A stretch of DNA of 21,950 nt from Porphyromonadaceae bacterium (GTDB lineage: Bacteria > Bacteroidota > Bacteroidia > Bacteroidales > Paludibacteraceae), in contig CAJPNS010000017.1 in the NCBI GenBank assembly GCA_905372135.1, positions 1-21,950 of the forward strand, given 5' to 3'. A program made the position numbers and the translations under genes. The notes beneath the pieces are model-generated. The model did not search any database. It worked only from the letters and a program-made list of their open reading frames with translations, and was not told the origin of the DNA. Of the stretch, positions 15,923-21,950 are shown piece after piece. Numbering within the stretch: position 1 is the stretch's first letter; every line of letters starts with the position of its first letter.

Positions 15923-16747
15923 TTACACTTGTTTATTGGCGATAGTTACTCTGGGTATAGGCATATCGATATTGTTTTGCCGCAACATACTGTATATCTT
16001 TTTATTAACCGAATAGTATAGCTCCCAGTAATCTTTGGTATTGACCCAACATCTCAGTATCACCTTCACAGCCGTATCGGATAGCGTATCGATACGTATT
16101 TCGTAGTGTGGGTCGGGCAGTACGGTAGGCTCCGAAGCCATTATCTCGTCGAAAATAGCACGGAACTTATCGAGGTCTTCGGCATAATTCATATTTACCG
16201 TCCAGTCGATACGTCGCGTATCTTGTTGGTTGTGGTTGATGGTAGTGGCGGTGCCCATAGTGCCGTTGGGGATATAGATTACTTTGTTGTCGTTGGTAGT
16301 GAGTATGGTGTGGAAAATCTGAATCGCCTTTACAGTGCCGCACATATCGTTTACCTCGATATAATCGCCCACTTCGTATGGACGAAATACGAGAAGCAGT
16401 ATGCCGTTGGCGAAGTTTTGCATAGTACCGCTCAGTGCAAGACCGATACCGAAACCCGTAGCAGCGATAAGCCCCATTATCGACGATGTCTTTACTCCCA
16501 AGATACCGATAACTGCAATGAAGAGGGCTACCTGCATCGATATTTTCAAGATATTGGCTACAAACTTACTTACCGTCTCGTCGATACGTCGGCGACTCAT
16601 TATGTTTTTTACCAGACGCATTACGAAGCGTATCAGTATTTTACCTAAATAGAAGGCAATGATGGCAAGCAAAATGTTTTTTGCCAATTCCATGCCGCCA
16701 CTGACCAGAGAGTTCAGTATCTTGTGAAAGTTTTCTGTAATATTCAT
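15923..16747 (-). CDS. Small-conductance mechanosensitive channel (MscS family)
   Basis: MscS channels open under membrane tension and release solutes during osmotic downshock. The 274-residue length matches short MscS proteins. Three membrane segments lie near residues 19-42, 62-84 and 88-115. The pore helix GFGIGLALSGTMQNFANGIL is followed by LVFRPYEVGDYIEV, the conserved entry to the beta domain. The C-terminal part contains the alpha/beta domain up to PIPRVTI. It starts 26 bases after the TamL-like gene on the same strand, so the two are probably co-transcribed. The gene ends at the bidirectional terminator shared with the thioredoxin gene. Confidence 0.94.
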   Translation of the reverse strand: MNITENFHKILNSLVSGGMELAKNILLAIIAFYLGKILIRFVMRLVKNIMSRRRIDETVSKFVANILKISMQVALFIAVIGILGVKTSSIMGLIAATGFGIGLALSGTMQNFANGILLLVFRPYEVGDYIEVNDMCGTVKAIQIFHTILTTNDNKVIYIPNGTMGTATTINHNQQDTRRIDWTVNMNYAEDLDKFRAIFDEIMASEPTVLPDPHYEIRIDTLSDTAVKVILRCWVNTKDYWELYYSVNKKIYSMLRQNNIDMPIPRVTIANKQV

Positions 16748-16773
16748 ATTGTTTGAAAAATAATAATAATCAA

Positions 16774-19041
16774 TCAGAACGGATAACCGATAGCAAACTG
16801 TAATGTACCTACCGAATCGATACGTTTACCTTTGCCGCCTCCGTAACGGTTGCTGATAGCCCAACGCTCCTCTTTAGAATCGTAGCGAGGGTCGTACAGT
16901 TTCAGCCCGAAGTCGAATCGGATAAGGAAATAGTTGAAGTCGAACCTCAGTCCGAGCCCATATCCGAGAGCTATGTCGCGCATAAATTTTCCTCCGTCGA
17001 ACGACAATTCGCCATCGTCGAGATTGTCGTATTTTTTTATAGTCCACACATTGCCTGCGTCGACAAACAAAGCCCCTTCGAGTACCCAAAATAGCTTGAA
17101 GCGTGCCTCGGCGTTGAGTTCCATTTTTATATCGCCGTTTTGGCTAAGATAGCTATTGGTGATGGAATAAAAACTACCCGGTCCGAGAGTACGGGCGTTC
17201 CAGCCACGCATCGAGTTGGCACCACCGGCAAAGAACTTCTCTTCGAAAGGCAGTATCGTGGCGTTAAGATACGGTATACCGATACCGAACATAGCGTGAT
17301 ACACCAGTCGGAATTTGGGCGAAATGTACATATTGTACGAATAGTTGAAGTCGAATTTTGCAAACTGTGCGAACGGGATACCGAAAAATCGATACTTTCC
17401 CTCGACCTTCTCTTGGTCGAATACCATATTGGCAAAGTAAAAGAGGTTACCTCCAAACGATAGCCGCCCTCTGAACGAGTAGTTGTTTCGTGCTTTGGTG
17501 CGAGTCGTATTTGCCGTAGCAAAAGAGAATACGGTTTTGAGTACCAAGTGGTCTTCGAATGTGGGCAGTAGATTGGGATTGGTCCTCAGAAACCACTCCG
17601 AGATGCTATCGACCTTTATGTAAGAGAAGTCTGCTAAGTCGACACCATACTGCCACCGCCTGCTTCGCCATTGGTAGCCGTAGGTGGTATTCAATATTGC
17701 GCGTTCGAAATCGGGGTGAGTCTGATAGGTGTAGTTGACCGAAAACTTCGTAGTCGCCCCGTGTCTGAGGCGGAAATCTTCTTTGAAATAGGGCAAAAAC
17801 AATTTTGGTATCACCAGCGATACATCGGCACCGGCACTTATGGAGTGGCGGAATACATCTTCGCTGCGTCTGAAAAGGTCGTACGAAAGCCTGCCGTCGA
17901 TTTTGAACATTTCGGCGCGGTGAAATAGATTTTTATCCGAAAAGCCCAAATTCACTGCCGCACCTATAGTGGCTCCCGAATTGGTATTTGCCTCGAGCCC
18001 CACGGAATAGCCGTATTTCTCCGACGGCAAAAGGAATATGTTGCAGTCGAGCAGGCTGCCCTCTTTCTCTGTAAAAGCCACATTTACATACTTTATAGCG
18101 GCTATTGAAGAGAAATTTGCCGTTGTGCGTTCGATACTCCTTTCGTTGTACAGCTGCCCCGACTTGAAAAATACTTTATCTATCAGAAATCGGGGGTAAA
18201 AAATCTGCCGTTTGCTATTGTATATAATGGTATATCCTGCGAAATGAACCGTATCATACGCTATTTCGGAAATGTCGAGAGTCTCGTAGCAGTAGATATA
18301 GATATTGTCGATAATCCTTTTGGTAAAAACATCGCTGAATGCCGTAGAGTCGCGATATTGGTCGGCAATGGTGATATAAAGGTCTACATTTTTGTTTTGC
18401 CCCACAGTATCGGCTCTGAAAACGAATATATCTTTCTGTACTTTATAGTAACCGTTTTGCCTGAAAATCTTTGCAATGTTGTCTCTGATGTTGTTCAATT
18501 GGTTTACGTCCAAGTCGCGTCCTTCGAGCGAGTTGATGGTATAGTGGCGATTGAGTATGCTCAATACCGAGTCGTCGTCGATATCGAACGAGAAATACCT
18601 TATCTTGTACATATCGCCGCTATTGACGTAATATTCGACGTTGGTCTTGAGTTTTTTCGTCTTGTATTCGGATGTAACTTTTGCGTCGAGATAACCGCCG
18701 TTTACAAGAGCTCTCTCGATAGCCCTTTCGGTGTCGTAGACAAGTAGCGTATCGAACTCCACAGGCGGCTCGCCTATGTTGCGAAGTATACGGTTGATAA
18801 ACTTTGTCGTGTCTCGCCCCGACAGAGAGTAAGTGCCGAGTTTGAACTTCACGATACCCAACATCATAGTATTGGGTTTCTGTGCCAGATATGCTCTGAG
18901 GTCTGTATTGCTCAGCTTCGTATCGTTGCCTTTTATGCTTACCTTATCGAGCAATGTGCTATCTTTTTGCAGATATTTGGTAGTACTGCAAGCAACAAAA
19001 AATAGCGATAAAAACAAAATGGATAATAATTTACTGGACAC
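16774..19041 (-). CDS. TamL-like BamA/TamA family outer-membrane lipoprotein
   Basis: This 755-residue protein is an Omp85-superfamily member. The N-terminus is a lipoprotein signal with cysteine C18 (LFFVACSTTKYLQ), unlike BamA or TamA of Proteobacteria but like the TamL lipoproteins of Bacteroidota. Residues ~30-330 contain POTRA-type repeats (VSIKGNDTKLSNTDLRAYL, GEPPVEFDTLLVYDTERAIE). The rest is a 16-strand-type barrel including GGANSMRGWNARTLGPGS, which holds the family's lid-lock R-G-W motif, and a C-terminal aromatic residue in QFAIGYPF. TamL works with TamB in moving proteins or lipids to the outer membrane; no tamB is adjacent here. Translation begins at GTG (19039-19041). The gene leads a two-gene unit with mscS. 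Confidence 0.88.
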   Translation of the reverse strand: MSSKLLSILFLSLFFVACSTTKYLQKDSTLLDKVSIKGNDTKLSNTDLRAYLAQKPNTMMLGIVKFKLGTYSLSGRDTTKFINRILRNIGEPPVEFDTLLVYDTERAIERALVNGGYLDAKVTSEYKTKKLKTNVEYYVNSGDMYKIRYFSFDIDDDSVLSILNRHYTINSLEGRDLDVNQLNNIRDNIAKIFRQNGYYKVQKDIFVFRADTVGQNKNVDLYITIADQYRDSTAFSDVFTKRIIDNIYIYCYETLDISEIAYDTVHFAGYTIIYNSKRQIFYPRFLIDKVFFKSGQLYNERSIERTTANFSSIAAIKYVNVAFTEKEGSLLDCNIFLLPSEKYGYSVGLEANTNSGATIGAAVNLGFSDKNLFHRAEMFKIDGRLSYDLFRRSEDVFRHSISAGADVSLVIPKLFLPYFKEDFRLRHGATTKFSVNYTYQTHPDFERAILNTTYGYQWRSRRWQYGVDLADFSYIKVDSISEWFLRTNPNLLPTFEDHLVLKTVFSFATANTTRTKARNNYSFRGRLSFGGNLFYFANMVFDQEKVEGKYRFFGIPFAQFAKFDFNYSYNMYISPKFRLVYHAMFGIGIPYLNATILPFEEKFFAGGANSMRGWNARTLGPGSFYSITNSYLSQNGDIKMELNAEARFKLFWVLEGALFVDAGNVWTIKKYDNLDDGELSFDGGKFMRDIALGYGLGLRFDFNYFLIRFDFGLKLYDPRYDSKEERWAISNRYGGGKGKRIDSVGTLQFAIGYPF

Positions 19042-19075
19042 CGATACGATTTGATTTATTCATTTTAAGCAGGCA

Positions 19076-19083
19076 CAAAATTA
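19076..19083 (-). promoter_or_regulatory. -7 box of the tamL-mscS unit
   Basis: The minus strand reads TAATTTTG, matching TAnnTTTG. The predicted start near 19069 gives a leader of about 28 bases before the GTG start. No definite -33 element is seen. Confidence 0.5.
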
Positions 19084-19151
19084 CATCTTTTTCGATAAAT
19101 ATCAATACTGCGGCTTATCGTACGTCCGAAGTATTTTCGATGAGCACAAAT

Positions 19152-19177
19152 AAAGAGACTACACAGATAGCCTCTTT
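19152..19177 (-). terminator. Hairpin terminator of the lipoprotein cluster
   Basis: On the minus strand AAAGAGGCTA pairs with TAGTCTCTTT (10 bp with one G-T wobble) around the loop TCTGTG. The wobble becomes an A-C mismatch on the plus strand, so the structure favours transcripts of the minus-strand lipoprotein genes. The T-tract after it is short (ATTTGTG). It lies 63 bases past the last lipoprotein gene. Confidence 0.55.
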
Positions 19178-19239
19178 CTTTAAGTTTATATGTGAAAATC
19201 AATCTACCTAATTCATTTATAATTCTCTGTGGTGGGTAA

Positions 19240-19668
19240 TTACTTTTTAAGATTAAACGTATATTCGTTTGGGTATAAATGATGGGCAGGCTGAATTCCT
19301 ATATATATCATTTTCATTGTAGATGGAGATGGTCTGAAAACGAGCCATAAATCGTTGCTATGAGCCATTTCGGGCAGCGTATCATTGTCTCCTCGCTTTA
19401 TGACTTTCAGCGTATCGCCTGCCATTTTATAGTATACCCATTGTTCGTTTTGAAACAATACCATTGAATTTTGCGGACTTACATAAGAGTAATATTTCTT
19501 GTCGCCGTCGTACATATCCAATATTATAGTCGTTGTGCTGTCGGGTAAAAGACATTCCCATTTATGAAAATTCTTTTTCTTCTCGCACCCGCTCAGAACT
19601 ATAAATGCTGCTACAAGCAATAGCATAGTATATAACGGGTTATAAAAAATATATTTTGTGTTGTTCAT
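19240..19668 (-). CDS. Small lipoprotein of unknown function (cluster member 5)
   Basis: This 142-residue protein has a hydrophobic signal ending in VLSGC with lipidation cysteine C28, followed by EKKK. The mature part (about 114 residues) is rich in strand-forming residues, including WECLLPDSTTTIILDMYDGD and LWLVFRPSPSTMKMIYIG. No family is recognised. The signal core VAAFIVLSGCEKK matches those of three other genes in the cluster, while its first 14 residues and its mature part do not. Its ATG overlaps the stop of the upstream gene (ATGA), so the two are translationally coupled. It is the last gene before the hairpin terminator. Confidence 0.75.
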   Translation of the reverse strand: MNNTKYIFYNPLYTMLLLVAAFIVLSGCEKKKNFHKWECLLPDSTTTIILDMYDGDKKYYSYVSPQNSMVLFQNEQWVYYKMAGDTLKVIKRGDNDTLPEMAHSNDLWLVFRPSPSTMKMIYIGIQPAHHLYPNEYTFNLKK

Positions 19669-20051
19669 TTTTTTGAGATTTTGGTTATAATGAATTTATT
19701 ACCTACTTTAGGAGCAGCGTATTTTGCGTTAAGGGGAATAGGACATCTATTAGCTTCCGACTCTTTGTATATACGTCCGCTGACTACTACTTTCAGTCCC
19801 GATTGTCGGAAGTCTGATTTTATTGGTTCTGAGGGATATACAGAAAGTATTCCTTCTGGGTATTCGTCGAGTGCTATCGAAAAAGTATCCTTAATGCCCA
19901 TATAATCAATACAATCTCGAAATACGGTGGCTTCTATGTTTTTTATTGTTATATAAGATTTGTCTTTCTTCTTCTCGCACCTGCTCAGAACTATAAATAC
20001 TCCTGCGAGCAATATTACTGCGGATAATGTTTTTAAAATTAACTTTTTCAT
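19665..20051 (-). CDS. Small exported protein with altered lipobox (cluster member 4)
   Basis: This 128-residue protein has the signal MKKLILKTLSAVILLAG followed by VFIVLSRCEKKK. The expected lipobox glycine before C25 is arginine, which departs from the usual consensus, so lipidation is doubtful. The mature part begins with DKSYITIKNIEATVFRDCID, has a possible beta-rich region and ends FIITKISKK; no known family is evident. The signal-coding DNA is nearly identical to that of the gene at 21230-21940 over about 65 bases, and the mature parts are unrelated. It follows the previous gene by 36 bases and overlaps the next by four. Confidence 0.72.
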   Translation of the reverse strand: MKKLILKTLSAVILLAGVFIVLSRCEKKKDKSYITIKNIEATVFRDCIDYMGIKDTFSIALDEYPEGILSVYPSEPIKSDFRQSGLKVVVSGRIYKESEANRCPIPLNAKYAAPKVGNKFIITKISKK

Positions 20052-20087
20052 CGCTATGTAAATTTAAATTGTTTGTATTTTTTGCTA

Positions 20088-20549
20088 TTAAAAATGTTTG
20101 TTGATTTTTAGATTTATTGTTGCGTTGTTGGGAATCTTTTTGTTGGTACAAATAGCTATATACCACGACTCTACCGAAAGTCCTATCCCTTCGAGTAAAT
20201 CTACTGTTAAAGTATATTGATTGCTTTTTTCCTGTAAAAGAGAAACCTTTTGGTTTAATAAACACTGTACTCCACCGCTGATAAAAATGAAAGTAGAATT
20301 AGAAAAATCGATATTCGGCAACGAATTAGGTATGCGATGCAAAAGAGTTTCGTATTCTTCCTTTGTATTTGCCATATACAATTTTTCTCCATCTAAATGA
20401 TTCATAGAATCACAAACTTCTCCCCTATTGCCTAAATCCAATTCGGTAATATCTACTTTCTCCATTTTCTTTTCACACCCGCTTAAAACTATAAATGCTC
20501 CTACGAGCAATATCACTGCGGATAGTGTTCTAAAAACTAACTTATACAT
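20088..20549 (-). CDS. Small lipoprotein of unknown function (cluster member 3)
   Basis: I start this at 20549 (MYKLVFRTLSAV, 153 residues) because this matches the N-termini of its cluster neighbours; an upstream ATG at 20606 would add 19 unrelated residues before the signal. The signal ends VLSGC with C25 as the lipidation site, then EKK. The mature part includes DSMNHLDGEKLYMANTKEEY, SNSTFIFISGGVQCLL and a C-terminal YIAICTNKKIPNNATINLK strand-like segment. No family is recognised. The AT-rich leader in front of it is shared with the gene at 19665-20051. Confidence 0.72.
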   Translation of the reverse strand: MYKLVFRTLSAVILLVGAFIVLSGCEKKMEKVDITELDLGNRGEVCDSMNHLDGEKLYMANTKEEYETLLHRIPNSLPNIDFSNSTFIFISGGVQCLLNQKVSLLQEKSNQYTLTVDLLEGIGLSVESWYIAICTNKKIPNNATINLKINKHF

Positions 20550-20642
20550 AATTATAATATTTAAAATTGTTTGTATTTTATGGTGTATTTTGGGGCATAC
20601 ACACAAAAGCCCTTGTTTTTTGTTACCTAACTAACACTGAAT

Positions 20643-21227
20643 CTACTTAGTAATAGTCAAGTGACAAACCTTTCTATCTTCAAACATATCTGCCATAGTC
20701 CTCTCGTGTACAAGTTTTCCGTTGAGATATACTTTGGTATAGCCATGAACACTCTTCAAAGCATTATAGCGTTTGTGCCTATGAGCTACCTCCACCGTGA
20801 TAGTATCTATCGGAAGAGTATCGGAGAGTTTTATATAGGTAGTTACCTTAGAGCAATTGCCATTATAATCTCCATTAACTTTCTTTTCGTACATATATGC
20901 ATTAGGCTTTGACAGCCAACCATTGGTAACCAAAATACAAGCTGTAGGATGAAAGCCCGGTAAATTTTTCAGGAAGATCAAAGGCAAACTATCTCCCGTA
21001 AATTTATGTATAGTGCCGTCGGGCAATACCCTCCTTATTACTATATCATTATATTTTATAGTACCGCGATTTCCCCCTGTGTCTATCAGAAGATTACCAA
21101 TACTATCAAGATATTTAATAGTCATCCAATCCCGTGAGCAAGGGGGCAGAGGGGCGGGAGTACAACTATACATATAGAATGCTATTGCTATAACAGTAAA
21201 TATTAAAAATTTTATTTGTGTTTTCAT
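20643..21227 (-). CDS. Lipoprotein of unknown function with a different signal (cluster member 2)
   Basis: This 194-residue protein has a signal of its own type (MKTQIKFLIFTVIAIAFY followed by MYSC) with probable lipidation at C22 and a proline-rich start of the mature part (TPAPLPPC). The mature chain includes SRDWMTIKYLDSIGNLLIDT, LPGFHPTACILVTNG and a C-terminal KVYLNGKLVHERTMADMFED. Further cysteines at about 31, 98, 127 and 188 could form disulfides. No family is recognised. It begins two bases after the upstream lipoprotein gene, which indicates one transcript, yet it does not share the cluster's common signal. Confidence 0.75.
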   Translation of the reverse strand: MKTQIKFLIFTVIAIAFYMYSCTPAPLPPCSRDWMTIKYLDSIGNLLIDTGGNRGTIKYNDIVIRRVLPDGTIHKFTGDSLPLIFLKNLPGFHPTACILVTNGWLSKPNAYMYEKKVNGDYNGNCSKVTTYIKLSDTLPIDTITVEVAHRHKRYNALKSVHGYTKVYLNGKLVHERTMADMFEDRKVCHLTITK

Positions 21228-21229
21228 TT

Positions 21230-21940
21230 TTAATTTTTAGGATTTATAATTTTGTCTACTTCTTCGATATCGTCATTGTCGTAGTAGCATTTATCGAATA
21301 GTACGTTTTTATAGATAATTTCTGCGTTTTTATACACACAAAGTAATACTTTATCTGCACCGGAGTTTTGAGCATATATAGTATTCAGTAGCCCTTTCGT
21401 GCTACCAATATTATCGTACCAAGTATCCGGATTCAAATCGTCAGTAGCAGAATAAGAAAACCTAATACGCTTTACGTCTTTGCCAAGAATATTGGTGTTG
21501 TCCACTTGTCTTACATAATATTTGTACGTATCTTCTTCTTGTACATATTTCCCTTCGAAAGTAGAGCCTTCTGTCATATTAAAGTCGTACATAAGGTATT
21601 CCTGATTCGTGTCTTGAGGCACAAAGTACCATTTCGATTCGTCTTTACGCATCAATCCTTCATAAAAACGCTCGGTATGTTGCTCATCTTTATAGTAATA
21701 TAGCTTTTTATAGGCAGTATTTCCCACAATACTATCGCCATCTATGAAGTAGTATTTTGTGGCAACACCACATACTTTATCATACGAGCCTAAGCCGTAA
21801 TACATTGTAATCCAAGACATCCCGTTTAAATCATCGTACTGTTCTACTTTAGTCTGCTTCTTCTCGCACCTGCTCAGAACGATAAATACTCCTGCGAGCA
21901 ATATTACTGCGGATAATGTTTTTATAAATTGCTTTTTCAT
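21230..21940 (-). CDS. Exported protein of unknown function with altered lipobox (cluster member 1)
   Basis: This 236-residue protein has the common cluster signal (MKKQFIKTLSAVILLAG followed by VFIVLSRCEKK) with arginine before C25, so lipidation is uncertain. The mature part starts DLNGMSWITMYYGLGSYDK and contains YYFIDGDSIVGNTAYKKLYY and EYLMYDFNMTEGSTFEG. This GD-x-x-x-GNTxYKKLY pattern resembles a widespread group of Bacteroidales lipoproteins with no known role. The C-terminus is acidic (YYDNDDIEEVDKI). It is the first visible gene of the minus-strand cluster; its promoter would lie beyond the window edge, 10 bases away. Confidence 0.78.
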   Translation of the reverse strand: MKKQFIKTLSAVILLAGVFIVLSRCEKKQTKVEQYDDLNGMSWITMYYGLGSYDKVCGVATKYYFIDGDSIVGNTAYKKLYYYKDEQHTERFYEGLMRKDESKWYFVPQDTNQEYLMYDFNMTEGSTFEGKYVQEEDTYKYYVRQVDNTNILGKDVKRIRFSYSATDDLNPDTWYDNIGSTKGLLNTIYAQNSGADKVLLCVYKNAEIIYKNVLFDKCYYDNDDIEEVDKIINPKN

Positions 21941-21950
21941 ATCTATATAA

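Noticed and set aside
19240..21940. Toxin-immunity or contact-dependent inhibition locus
   Set aside because: The small lipoproteins resemble the layout of immunity arrays, but no toxin, delivery domain or recognised immunity family is visible.

Overview
The window reads as chromosome of a member of the Bacteroidales (phylum Bacteroidota), probably an anaerobe or microaerophile. Promoters have the phylum's TTG/TTTG then TAnnTTTG architecture. Shine-Dalgarno sequences are weak or absent. Several genes belong to families typical of the phylum: PorD/DUF4835, DUF4271, an OstA-like protein and a TamL-like lipoprotein. Genus cannot be fixed from the sequence.

Layout. 1-315: end of an O-antigen/oligosaccharide polymerase-type membrane protein. 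346-1479: gapA as a single-gene unit with its own promoter and strong terminator. 1413-2086: a 674-base non-coding stretch with nine 22-bp tandem repeats, three copies of a 14-base motif, a 17-bp direct repeat and several hairpins. 2046-6200: an apparent operon porD, recN, a DEDDy exonuclease and a YeiH-type transporter. 6227-11514: a second apparent operon hflX, OstA-like gene, LOG family gene, DUF4271 gene and hemD. 11523-14000: a divergent pair, a Crp/Fnr regulator (HcpR-like) and hcp, sharing a perfect palindrome between them; hcp is interrupted by a 2-base insertion. 14053-15892: a secreted or outer-membrane protein of unknown function and a periplasmic thioredoxin ending at a bidirectional terminator. 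15923-19083 (minus strand): a TamL-like Omp85 lipoprotein followed by a MscS channel. 19152-21940 (minus strand): five small lipoprotein-like genes, four with nearly the same signal peptide and unrelated mature parts.

How the genes work together. The central part is housekeeping: glycolysis, DNA repair, ribosome rescue GTPase, haem synthesis, envelope biogenesis. PorD implies a type IX secretion system elsewhere in the genome. HcpR/Hcp is a nitrosative-stress module, probably inactive in this strain because of the frameshift.

The most interesting parts are the broken hcp beside an intact regulator and operator, the repeat-rich spacer at 1413-2086, and the lipoprotein cluster with conserved export signals on divergent bodies. 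I found no CRISPR array, insertion sequence, tRNA, rRNA, phage gene or recognisable defence system.
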